Shown: positions 8,201 through 13,672 of the stretch, piece by piece
Position numbering within the stretch: position 1 is the stretch's first letter
Layout of the letters: each line of letters starts with the position of its first letter
Origin: a virus
Direction: 5' to 3' (one strand)
Virus record (IMG/VR): IMGVR_UViG_3300015360_000014
Location: 1-37,482 of that record
DNA length: 37,482 nucleotides
Position numbers and translations under genes: made by a program
The notes under the pieces: generated by a model
Database searches by the model: none
The model's input: the letters and a program-made list of their open reading frames with translations, nothing else
What the model was told of the DNA's origin: nothing

Positions 8201-8359
8201 CTAATCCTCTCCCAATTTTTGCGTCAACGCTGTCAATATATAACCCTTTGGACTCCAGCGTTCCGCGATCATCGTAGCGTCACGCAGTTCGTCGCCCCAG
8301 ATAGTCCGGTATTTAGTCGGCTGGTCGGGTGCGGTATATTTGGCTAGGAATTTTGACAT
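8201..8359 (-). CDS. Small hypothetical protein, 52 aa
   Basis: The start is placed at the ATG at 8359, which has GGAGAAAACAGC before it; the frame is open to 8404, but that longer start has no site. The product begins MSKFLAKYTAPDQ and contains a W-x-D/E stretch and a Lys-Gly-Tyr turn; no family recognised. It follows the 63-residue gene with a 16-base overlap and precedes the primase-helicase by 79 bases, the largest gap in this part of the operon. Its ribosome site lies in a 15-bp tandem repeat at the end of the upstream gene. Confidence 0.65.
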   Translation of the reverse strand: MSKFLAKYTAPDQPTKYRTIWGDELRDATMIAERWSPKGYILTALTQKLGED

Positions 8360-8535
8360 GCTGTTTTCTCCAATTCTTGTTTCTCCAATTCTTGCAATGC
8401 CCATAAAATATCTCGTGCCGTTGCTTCTGTTTCGGCCTCTGTTTTCCCGTTTTTCGGCGAATTAATCAGTTTTGCCATTAGGTATGCAGCCCTTTTCAAG
8501 TCCAGTATGTTGAGGTGGGTTTCTGTGTCGGTCAT
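8344..8535 (-). CDS. Small hypothetical helical protein, 63 aa
   Basis: AAGGGA lies 6 bases before the ATG at 8535. The product is acidic and helical, rich in Glu, Ala and Lys. Its end contains QELEK twice in a row, encoded by an exact 15-base tandem duplication (8365-8394). No domain recognised. It sits 3 bases after the lipoprotein gene, in the run of small early genes ahead of the replication set. Confidence 0.65.
   Translation of the reverse strand: MTDTETHLNILDLKRAAYLMAKLINSPKNGKTEAETEATARDILWALQELEKQELEKTACQNS
8365..8394. repeat. 15-bp exact tandem duplication
   Basis: Two perfect copies of TTTCTCCAATTCTTG (plus strand) lie end to end. They keep the frame of the 63-residue gene (QELEK twice) and both carry the GGAG that serves as ribosome site for the next gene at 8359. 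The exactness points to a recent slippage event. Confidence 0.85.
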
Positions 8536-8538
8536 AAA

Positions 8539-8901
8539 TTATCCCTTCTGGTTAATATCAAAAGCGCACTTCTTATCCGTAGCAATTATTACGAGGTTAT
8601 TGTATCGCTGACGCAGGGCGTTTACCTCTATCTGTTCAGACTGGCTCAAGTCCATGAAGAACCACGGCACAAGAAAGATTGCCCCAGCCACACCAAGAGC
8701 AACATTTTTACCTGTCTTTTCAGTCTCAGGGATTAGGCGAATAATGTCGCCTTGGATATTTGTCATCTCCATTTCTAAAGCCTTGCAGCTTTTCCGATCA
8801 TCACCGTATTGATTGGTCATGATCGGGTTTGCTGCTCGGCCTCCGCAAGCTGTAACAATGCAGAGTATCGTAAGCATGGCCGTGGTTTTGGTGGTTTTCA
8901 T
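8539..8901 (-). CDS. Small phage lipoprotein with a second membrane segment
   Basis: 120 residues from the ATG at 8901, which has GGAAGGATTGAG upstream; the open frame begins 5 codons earlier without a site. The N-terminus is a lipoprotein signal: Lys near the start, hydrophobic stretch MLTILCIV, lipobox VTAC with the lipidated Cys near residue 19. A second hydrophobic segment (VALGVAGAIFLVPWFFM) lies in the middle, followed by a helical segment and one late Cys. I do not recognise the family; membrane-altering, superinfection-related or other envelope roles are possible but not shown. Confidence 0.7.
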   Translation of the reverse strand: MKTTKTTAMLTILCIVTACGGRAANPIMTNQYGDDRKSCKALEMEMTNIQGDIIRLIPETEKTGKNVALGVAGAIFLVPWFFMDLSQSEQIEVNALRQRYNNLVIIATDKKCAFDINQKG

Positions 8902-8903
8902 TC

Positions 8904-9173
8904 TCAATCCTTCCATAATACAACAGGCCGCGCAAGGTCGGCCTCGGTGATGCCGTATAACTCCATAACAATATCCCCCTTAGAAGGTTTGGTGCTCTTG
9001 GCCACTAGGGTAGCCAGTGCCGCCCGTTCGCTTGCCGTGTAGCCCTGATCCTGCCCAAGTGAGTAGTGGGCAAGCCATAGGAATAAACCAAGCGCAATGG
9101 CTGGGACATAGAAGCGGTATAGGCGGAGATTGCGCGGCGGCTGTTTGGTGTAGACGATGCGGGGTTTGGTCAT
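8904..9173 (-). CDS. Small single-pass membrane protein
   Basis: 89 residues from the ATG at 9173, with AAGGTG 6 bases upstream; an in-frame GTG three codons earlier is less likely. A basic N-terminus (KPRIVYTKQPPRNLRLYR) precedes one hydrophobic helix (VPAIALGLFLWLAHYSL, about 25-41), which suggests a cytoplasmic N-terminus. The C-terminal half is soluble and contains SERAALATLVAKS and a GDIVMELYG stretch. Function unknown. It lies 2 bases upstream of the lipoprotein start and so may work with it at the envelope. Confidence 0.65.
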   Translation of the reverse strand: MTKPRIVYTKQPPRNLRLYRFYVPAIALGLFLWLAHYSLGQDQGYTASERAALATLVAKSTKPSKGDIVMELYGITEADLARPVVLWKD

Positions 9174-9174
9174 T

Positions 9175-9411
9175 TTAATCACCTTGTTTGCATGTTAACG
9201 GCGTTTCCTCTGGGTAGTGAATCTCCCCGCAAAGAAGGCAGCGGGTTTGCTCCAATAAATCCTCCTCTGCAAGCTCTGGTGTCGAGCCAAAGCCCATAAT
9301 GTCGCCCTCGTCATAGCCTTTGAAGGTGGCGCAGTAATCGCAATTACGGTTAGGGTTGATAAAATAATGCAGATAAGGGTCGTTAGCCGTCCGGCATATT
9401 TCAATTTTCAT
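9175..9411 (-). CDS. Small two-CxxC (zinc-binding-like) protein
   Basis: 78 residues from the ATG at 9411, two bases after the stop of the upstream gene. Two CxxC pairs, Cys24/Cys27 (CDYC) and Cys58/Cys61 (CLLC), are placed as in a zinc knuckle or treble-clef-like small protein; a further Cys at 74 is near the end. The acidic segment between them (DEGDIMGFGSTPELAEEDLLEQ) has the look of a HicB-like or double-strand-RNA-fold strand-helix, but I would not assign it. The frame is open to 9495, overlapping the previous gene, without a ribosome site there. Confidence 0.65.
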   Translation of the reverse strand: MKIEICRTANDPYLHYFINPNRNCDYCATFKGYDEGDIMGFGSTPELAEEDLLEQTRCLLCGEIHYPEETPLTCKQGD

Positions 9412-9412
9412 T

Positions 9413-9727
9413 TTAATCGCGCCTCCGTAGAAAATCATTGTCTTTTTTGAGCCGCTTATTTTCTTCAAGCGTTTCTTCCAGTAGTTTATTAACAATCACA
9501 TTGGGATAAGCCTTCTCATATTTTTTGCCGCACAATCCTTGAATAATCCTATTCGCCCGTTCGCGCACAAGATCATTGTAGTTGCTGGTTAAATCGCTTT
9601 CTAACCAATTCAGAATATAATCATGAAGCTCGATGCGGACACGCATCTTTTCATAAATCGCGGATGCCTGAGTATTGCAAGCGTCATACTCGCTATCAGT
9701 CAATCCGTAGTATTTTTCCTGTGTCAT
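9413..9727 (-). CDS. Hypothetical helical protein, 104 aa
   Basis: The ATG at 9727 overlaps the previous stop (ATGA) and has AGGAG just upstream. The product is strongly helical; the last 30 residues (LLEETLEENKRLKKDNDFLRRRD) form a probable short coiled coil. No family recognised. The position among small early leftward genes suggests a host-takeover or accessory role, which is only inference. Confidence 0.65.
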   Translation of the reverse strand: MTQEKYYGLTDSEYDACNTQASAIYEKMRVRIELHDYILNWLESDLTSNYNDLVRERANRIIQGLCGKKYEKAYPNVIVNKLLEETLEENKRLKKDNDFLRRRD

Positions 9728-9924
9728 ACTCCTAGCGCCTCCTTGACGCTGGTTAGGGCTTGGTCACATTTGGAATACCATGCGCGTTGTTGGATGATTT
9801 TGTTAGCAAGCGTGTCGTTACCTTTGGGCTTGCCAGCTCGTACCATGCGATTATAAGCCATTACCGGCTTGTATGCAGGGCAATTCGGCGTGAGATTGTG
9901 GGGTAGGCATTCTGTGTGGGTCAT
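9724..9924 (-). CDS. Small hypothetical protein, 66 aa
   Basis: The ATG at 9924 is preceded by AAAAAGGAATAAAACACC. The N-terminus MTHTECLPHN and two further Cys (15 and 53) could bind a metal but form no motif I know. The gene start shares its leader and first codons (ACACCATGAC-CA) with the genes starting at 10571 and 10770. It ends overlapping the next gene by 4 bases. Confidence 0.6.
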   Translation of the reverse strand: MTHTECLPHNLTPNCPAYKPVMAYNRMVRAGKPKGNDTLANKIIQQRAWYSKCDQALTSVKEALGV

Positions 9925-9956
9925 GGTGTTTTATTCCTTTTTGGTTGGTTAGTTGA

Positions 9957-10205
9957 TTAGTTGATTGCTGCCATTTTTTCCAGCATGGCTAGCATTTCCT
10001 CTGAAACTGGCGCGGCTTTCCCAACGGTATAGCCCGCGCTTTGTAACTGCGCCAAAACGTTGGGTAAATGCGTCGTATAAATAATGTCGCCGCCGTCCTC
10101 TGCGTTCATCTGATACCATGCCACTTTCCCGGCTTCGGTTTCAGGAAAAAAGCGGGTGAATAGCCCCGATGTGGAATATGTTAGATCGTTGTTTGTCATC
10201 GTCAT
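9957..10205 (-). CDS. Small hypothetical protein, 82 aa
   Basis: The start at 10205 (MTMTNNDL) has GAGGAG 8 bases upstream and overlaps the TGA of the 54-residue gene; a second in-frame ATG lies two codons on. The middle reads GKVAWYQMNAEDGGDIIYTT and the end is helical. Not recognised. A TTGATTAG direct repeat lies at and beyond its stop codon. Confidence 0.6.
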   Translation of the reverse strand: MTMTNNDLTYSTSGLFTRFFPETEAGKVAWYQMNAEDGGDIIYTTHLPNVLAQLQSAGYTVGKAAPVSEEMLAMLEKMAAIN

Positions 10206-10366
10206 GTGTTTAGCTCCTCTTCTAGTATCATATTGCAAACATTTGAGCTGTTAACTTTCAGATGACAGCTTACTTTGTATGCAAGCCAAAAATCAGAAAA
10301 CCCCTCGATTTTGTGTTGCGACCAGTTGCCGCTTTTATCGTGTTTTTCGTAGGTTAGGTAAAACAT
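10202..10366 (-). CDS. Small hypothetical protein, 54 aa
   Basis: ATG at 10366, with AAAGGAG 9 bases upstream, reads 54 codons to a TGA that overlaps the next start (ATGA). The product begins MFYLTYEKHDKSGNWS and has three Cys in its second half. Without this gene there would be an unexplained 165-base gap in a tightly packed operon. The strong ribosome site and coupled stop-start make it convincing despite its size. Function unknown. Confidence 0.7.
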   Translation of the reverse strand: MFYLTYEKHDKSGNWSQHKIEGFSDFWLAYKVSCHLKVNSSNVCNMILEEELNT

Positions 10367-10370
10367 GGCT

Positions 10371-10571
10371 TTAGCTCCTTTGTTGAGTTAGGCTAGCATT
10401 ATAAGCTATATAGGCATCAATCCACGCTTCACAGGCTAGAAAGTGCCGTTCCATGAGCACATCAAAGGCATCGTCATTGCGATCTTGCGCCTTTTTAGCG
10501 ATTAAGTACGTTGCTCTTTCACGTGCGCTAGCCGTACGCAAGTTTGCTTTTAGTGTTGCGATCTGTGTCAT
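10371..10571 (-). CDS. Small hypothetical helical protein, 66 aa
   Basis: The start ATG at 10571 is preceded by AAAGGATTAAACACC. The product is Ala- and Arg-rich and helical (LKANLRTASARERATYLIAK at residues 7-26). The stop falls 4 bases before the next start. The frame is open to 10646, but the longer N-terminus has no site and runs into the previous gene. No family recognised. Confidence 0.6.
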   Translation of the reverse strand: MTQIATLKANLRTASARERATYLIAKKAQDRNDDAFDVLMERHFLACEAWIDAYIAYNASLTQQRS

Positions 10572-10629
10572 GGTGTTTAATCCTTTCTGTTTGTGGGTTG
10601 TTAGGCGTGCGCGTGGTGAATGTGTGTTG

Positions 10630-10770
10630 TTAAAACTCCGAATCAAGTAAGCTGATTACTAGCGCTTCATCTCCTGCAACTAGCGCCGCCCGTATCGCTT
10701 CGTTTTCTAAAGCAATTCCTACGTCGATCAGGCGCTCGCCACAGGCCGCTATAAAATTTATGTGTGTCAT
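10630..10770 (-). CDS. Small hypothetical protein, 46 aa, first gene of leftward operon
   Basis: The ATG at 10770 has AAAGGAG 9 bases upstream and starts about 43 bases downstream of the leftward transcription start predicted from the promoter at 10820-10848. The product (MTHINFIAACGERLIDVG, then an Ala/Leu-rich acidic helix) is not recognised. The open frame to 10881 would run through the promoter, so the short form is preferred. Confidence 0.65.
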   Translation of the reverse strand: MTHINFIAACGERLIDVGIALENEAIRAALVAGDEALVISLLDSEF

Positions 10771-10819
10771 GGTGTGTGCTCCTTTGGTTTTAGGGTTGGT
10801 GTGCAAATAAACAAGACAT

Positions 10820-10848
10820 ATATTACATGCGTGATTACGCTGTGTCAA
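10820..10848 (-). promoter_or_regulatory. Leftward early promoter (sigma70 type)
   Basis: On the minus strand, TTGACA (10848-10843, perfect consensus) is followed after exactly 17 bp by TAATAT (10825-10820; 4 of 6 consensus bases). The first gene of the leftward operon begins about 50 bases further. All leftward genes from 10770 to 39 are tightly packed or overlapping and no other promoter is obvious, so this probably drives the whole operon using host RNA polymerase. Confidence 0.75.
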
Positions 10849-11063
10849 GCGCCTATTTTCAACTTTATAGTTAAAAACCATTAGCGCATTATTTTTGCTT
10901 TTGAGAATATCCCAAAAACATACTTATCACTGCTAGTTTCCGCTGATGGTGCTATTGCGTATATTATCCAATGCCTTATCACATGTCGGCGTATCCGCAA
11001 AATTGGAGAATTTATTCTATTGATACTGGGTATTTATATATTACAACTGCTTAGCATACACAG

Positions 11064-11076
11064 ATCAATGGGTTAC
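11064..11076 (-). repeat. Inverted copy of the TAACCCATTGAT element
   Basis: ATCAATGGGTTAC is the reverse complement of GTAACCCATTGAT, matching the core of the two 18-base direct repeats at 11943 and 12006. All copies lie within about 1 kb in the control region. Confidence 0.6.
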
Positions 11077-11212
11077 TAATAGTTACCAGAAATTAAAGGC
11101 GGATATGTTTTTGGCTTCCAGTATGGGTTTGCGCTCCGTATCAGTAAAAATAAAAATACCCCCCTCCTATGGGATTAGCTATTAGACTATTTATATTTGC
11201 AGATATTACTGA

Positions 11213-11260
11213 TATAATAATAATAATAATATATATAATATATATAATATAATATGTTAT
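11213..11260. repeat. A/T-only simple sequence tract
   Basis: TAA and TA/TAT units run together (GATATAATAATAATAATAAT, then ATATATAATATATATAATAT). Such tracts melt easily and are common in phage origins; here it is flanked by inverted repeats and short iteron-like motifs. Confidence 0.7.
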
Positions 11261-11335
11261 GTAGTTTCAAACCTATCCATTTTCTATCCGGAAAGTATCT
11301 TTCTTGTATCCGTAATAATTAACGGAAAAAACGTG

Positions 11336-11353
11336 CATTAACCGCGGTTAATG
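11336..11353. promoter_or_regulatory. 18-bp perfect palindrome (operator candidate)
   Basis: CATTAACCGCGGTTAATG is perfectly self-complementary over 18 bp, with a GC core in AT-rich surroundings. The form fits a dimeric repressor operator. It lies about 150 bp upstream of the first rightward gene and about 490 bp from the leftward promoter. Candidate binders in this genome are the two Cro-like proteins. Confidence 0.6.
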
Positions 11354-11413
11354 AGCGTGGAATATTAACCTTTAAACAGCTATTGATAATATACAATAGG
11401 TTATGGCAACTAC

Positions 11414-11482
11414 GCCTAAAAAGATGCCTAAATAATAGGCAACTCTGCCTAAAATGCTTAACAATTTGTATCTATTGCCTAA
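11414..11482. repeat. GCCTAA iteron-like repeats
   Basis: GCCTAA occurs at 11414, 11426, 11447 and 11477 on the plus strand, with an inverted TAGGCA at 11436-11441: five copies in 70 bases, the first ones 10-12 bases apart. On the minus strand the same bases encode repeated Leu-Gly in a hydrophobic reading frame, so a small membrane peptide is an alternative reading. No ribosome site supports that frame. Confidence 0.5.
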
Positions 11483-11501
11483 CTCATAATATTGAGCTAC
11501 T

Positions 11502-11918
11502 ATGAGCAGCATGACGTGGCAAGAGCGTGAGCAGGAAGAGATTGAGGCGGTTGCGCGTGTGACTGAGCAGATTGCCAGCACTAGGCCAGCGGCGCGTATG
11601 CCTCCACATGCCCCGCAAATGCCCATTACAAAAGCTTTGCTCCCTTCGGGTATGGACATAAGGGAACTAGCGCTTCACGCCACGCCAGCCGCAATGCAGG
11701 CGCTTTATGATATTGTCAGCAATGAGGAGCAGACTGCAACGGCTCGAATCAGCGCCGCAACGGCATTGCTTGACCGTGGCCATGGTAAGCCTCACCAGTC
11801 GCTCAACGTGCAGGGGGGCCTGACTTTCAATCTCATATGCGCTATCCCCGCCGCGCCTAACAGTATCAAAACGATAGATCATGAGGCTATATCTAGTGTT
11901 GTCACATCACCGAACTAG
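11502..11918 (+). CDS. Possible small terminase-like / DNA-packaging protein
   Basis: 138 residues. The N-terminal 20 residues are acidic and helical, then comes a Pro-rich linker. Residues about 50-95 (IRELALHATPAAMQALYDIV, then ATARISAATALLDRGHGKP) match a pattern I know from phage terminase-associated and DUF5681-type proteins. It is the first rightward gene, about 3.7 kb upstream of the large terminase, and no other small-terminase candidate is seen. The start has only a weak GAG upstream. The small-terminase role is inference. It stands alone, separated from the next gene by 290 bases holding a promoter and hairpins. Confidence 0.6.
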   Translation: MSSMTWQEREQEEIEAVARVTEQIASTRPAARMPPHAPQMPITKALLPSGMDIRELALHATPAAMQALYDIVSNEEQTATARISAATALLDRGHGKPHQSLNVQGGLTFNLICAIPAAPNSIKTIDHEAISSVVTSPN

Positions 11919-11942
11919 GTTCTATTAGTGGTATTACATGGT

Positions 11943-11960
11943 TAACCCATTGATATACCG
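11943..11960. repeat. TAACCCATTGATATACCG direct repeat, copy 1
   Basis: Exact 18-base copy of 12006-12023; the start-to-start distance is 63 bases, near six turns of B-DNA. Located just after the stop codon of the 11502-11918 gene. Confidence 0.85.
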
Positions 11961-12005
11961 CTGTATATTATTTACCATAATATACGTTATACGATAATTA
12001 TCAGG

Positions 12006-12023
12006 TAACCCATTGATATACCG
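12006..12023. repeat. TAACCCATTGATATACCG direct repeat, copy 2
   Basis: Second exact 18-base copy. A partial inverted copy of its end (CGGTATAT) is found at 12091-12098, and an inverted copy of its first half at 11064-11075. Together they suggest binding sites for one protein around the first rightward gene. Confidence 0.85.
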
Positions 12024-12053
12024 TTAGGGGGGGGGCTTAGGCAATTCCCGCCG

Positions 12054-12105
12054 AGGGGGTACACCCCCCTATGACACAAATTCGGGGGGGCGGTATATAA
12101 CCCCC
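12054..12105 (+). terminator. Two adjacent G/C-rich hairpins, possible terminator or attenuator
   Basis: Hairpin one: AGGGGG (12054-12059) pairs with CCCCCT (12065-12070) across a 5-base loop. Hairpin two: GGGGG (12086-12090) pairs with CCCCC (12101-12105) across a 10-base loop. A run of nine G (12027-12035) precedes them. There is no T tract, so a classical intrinsic terminator is uncertain. They separate the lone 11502-11918 gene from the promoter of the main rightward operon. Confidence 0.4.
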
Positions 12106-12148
12106 TCTCCAATAATTCTCCATTTGACCACATTAACAATAGTTAACC

Positions 12149-12177
12149 TTGCTACTGCCGCATCTTACCTATATAAT
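12149..12177 (+). promoter_or_regulatory. Rightward (late) promoter, sigma70 type
   Basis: TTGCTA (12149-12154, 4 of 6) is followed after 17 bp by a perfect TATAAT (12172-12177). Transcription would begin near 12184, about 25 bases before the ATG at 12209. No other strong promoter is seen before the capsid leader, so this probably drives the virion genes. Confidence 0.7.
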
Positions 12178-12208
12178 CCACCCATTATCAGTCCAGATGG
12201 AGCAACGT

Positions 12209-12685
12209 ATGGGTAAGCTAGCTGTGTGTGAGGGCGAGGTTGTGATGGTAAACAACAAGGTATCTACGATTGAGTGGTACAGCGAGGAGTTTGTGCTTAG
12301 TGACAGCGTGAAGGACATTGGGGTTGCGCGCAGCATGTTACAGGCTGGTTTAATTGCGAGTCGGTTACGTCCGAAGGTTACTGGTTTCAGGCGTGTACGG
12401 ACGTGTCAGGTGGTAAAGTTTGAGGATACGAGTGAGAAGCCAGCATCGAGTGCGTTTGATGCGCTGTTGATGGAGGCGGTGGAGTTATCGTGTGTTCCTG
12501 AACAGATAGATAAGTATGCGACTGATGAGAGCAAGGCGTACGCGCTTAAGACTGCGATAGCTCGGCACAAGGAGCGGGTAAAGTTAGCGGCGGAAGCTGA
12601 TGCCAAGGATGAGATAAAAGTGCCTAGTCGCCGTGGGCGGTCACCGCGTGTAAGTGTAAGCAAACTAGAGGAATTGGAGGACTAA
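12209..12685 (+). CDS. Hypothetical protein at head of virion operon, 158 aa
   Basis: The ATG at 12209 has GGAG 7 bases upstream; an in-frame ATG at 12197 has no site, and the frame is open back through the promoter to 12149. The N-terminal half is beta-rich with a basic segment (SRLRPKVTGFRRVRT). The C-terminal half is helical, ending in a basic SRRGRSPRVS segment and an acidic tail. No family recognised. The stop overlaps the next ATG (TAATG). A structural or packaging-associated role is suggested only by its neighbours. Confidence 0.65.
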   Translation: MGKLAVCEGEVVMVNNKVSTIEWYSEEFVLSDSVKDIGVARSMLQAGLIASRLRPKVTGFRRVRTCQVVKFEDTSEKPASSAFDALLMEAVELSCVPEQIDKYATDESKAYALKTAIARHKERVKLAAEADAKDEIKVPSRRGRSPRVSVSKLEELED

Positions 12686-13086
12686 TGGCTACTATCAATC
12701 CGACGTTTAACCGTGACGACAAGAATGGAACTGGGTTGACCAAGGTTGACCTTATTGTGTGGAGCGGGTTAGTTGGTACGACTGCTGACGTTGGCAAGCC
12801 GGTAAAGATGGCCAAGTTCAACGACAAGTGTGTGCATATTTATGGTGGTACGTTTGGGACGAGTACCTTGACGTTGCAGGGGAGCAATGACCAGCGGGCT
12901 GACCCTGACCATGCAAGTTTTTCCTCGGCGGTATGGACGACTCTGACTGACGCGCAGGGGAACGCTATTGCCAAGACTGCTGATAGTATCGAGCAGCTAT
13001 TGGAGAATCCGTTATGGATACGGCCAAGTCTGCCGAGTGGTACGGGTACGGGTATTGTAGTGGCTTTATTGGGGAGACGAGGATGA
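12685..13086 (+). CDS. Predicted virion-associated protein, beta-rich
   Basis: 133 residues. GGAGG precedes the ATG, which overlaps the previous stop. The sequence pattern VIWSG-like (DLIVWSGLVG), a V-x-I-Y-G-G-T-F-G-T strand, then LTLQGSNDQ and WTTLTDAQGNAIA is familiar from a widespread group of small phage structural proteins in which SND marks a turn of a beta sandwich. The end (WIRPSLPSGTGTGIVVALLGR) completes the pattern. It may decorate the capsid or sit in a fibre base. Assigned from memory of the pattern; the exact role is unknown. Confidence 0.6.
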   Translation: MATINPTFNRDDKNGTGLTKVDLIVWSGLVGTTADVGKPVKMAKFNDKCVHIYGGTFGTSTLTLQGSNDQRADPDHASFSSAVWTTLTDAQGNAIAKTADSIEQLLENPLWIRPSLPSGTGTGIVVALLGRRG

Positions 13087-13553
13087 GCAATAAACTGGAT
13101 GCTATTAAGGGCGACCTTAACACGCTGGCACGGCTATTGCGCTGCGTGGATGTGGCGATGGAGATGGTAGAGGAGTTTGACAAGAAGGAGCAATTGGCCA
13201 ATGATCACGTGAAGGCGGTGGAAGAGGCGGTTAAGACACTGGCCTTGGTCAACGCCGATGTATGCTCCGGTGAGGACAAGGTGGCAGCGTTGGAGGCGTC
13301 TATGCTTAAAATAACGCAGGATACGCGGGCTTCTACGGTTTTGATGCTACAGGACAGAGAGAATGAGTTAAAGAGCATCATCGCTCGCGCGAATGAGGAA
13401 GCCTGTATAAGTGACCAACAGGCGGCCAAGATAAGTGCTGAGATAGAAGACCTGATAAAAATGCGTGACACAGAGAGCGCCGCCCTTGCCACCCTTCGCG
13501 CCGAGGCTAGCAAAGTAAGGGCTGGGCTTGAGGGTGTGCTTTCTAGGGTATGA
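13083..13553 (+). CDS. Coiled-coil protein, 156 aa
   Basis: The ATG at 13083 overlaps the previous TGA (ATGA), with GGGGAGACGAGG upstream. Nearly the whole product is predicted helix with heptad-like spacing (KLDAIKGDLNTLARLLR, later KSIIARANEEACISDQQAAK and AEIEDLIKMRD). Long coiled coils of this size act as oligomerising spacers or chaperones in phage operons. No family recognised. The stop overlaps the start of a 40-codon gene. Confidence 0.65.
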   Translation: MSNKLDAIKGDLNTLARLLRCVDVAMEMVEEFDKKEQLANDHVKAVEEAVKTLALVNADVCSGEDKVAALEASMLKITQDTRASTVLMLQDRENELKSIIARANEEACISDQQAAKISAEIEDLIKMRDTESAALATLRAEASKVRAGLEGVLSRV

Positions 13554-13672
13554 CGTGGAAATATGATGAGATTGGTGTTAAATACGACCAGCCACTATTA
13601 TTATACGACGGCAGCGTGTTCAGCGCGCTTCTGGACTACATAGTGATGCTGAGGCGTAAGCGGAGAATGTAA
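13550..13672 (+). CDS. Very small protein, 40 aa
   Basis: ATG at 13550 overlaps the previous TGA (ATGA), and the frame runs 40 codons to a TAA directly followed by the GTG start of the fibre-like gene. The product begins MTWKYDEIGVKYDQP, has a hydrophobic middle (LLLYDGSVFSALLDYIVML) and a basic tail RRKRRM. The tight coupling on both sides and the otherwise empty gap support it. Function unknown. Confidence 0.6.
   Translation: MTWKYDEIGVKYDQPLLLYDGSVFSALLDYIVMLRRKRRM

Larger units (their letters stand above)
10882..11501. other. AT-rich non-coding control region
   Basis: 620 bases with no convincing gene. It contains: an inverted copy of TAACCCATTGAT (11064-11076, with flanking base), a run of A/T simple sequence with TAA/TA repeats (about 11213-11260), an imperfect palindrome CCGTAATAATTAACGG (11310-11325), an 18-bp perfect palindrome (11336-11353), and GCCTAA repeats (11414-11482). 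It lies between the leftward promoter and the rightward genes. An origin of replication with an AT-rich unwinding zone, or a regulatory switch, are both reasonable; neither is proven. Confidence 0.55.

Noticed and set aside
9945-9966. TTGATTAG tandem words
   Set aside because: Only about two copies of eight bases at a gene end; too short to suggest function.
11372-11659. 95-codon minus-strand frame with a hydrophobic end
   Set aside because: It runs opposite the first rightward gene and lacks a ribosome site. Only the hydrophobic part over the GCCTAA repeats is mentioned, as an alternative reading.
12659-13086. Minus-strand frames opposite the small virion genes (12624-12827, 12965-13201, 32230-32502 and others)
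   Set aside because: All are mirror frames of well supported plus-strand genes with coupled stops and starts.
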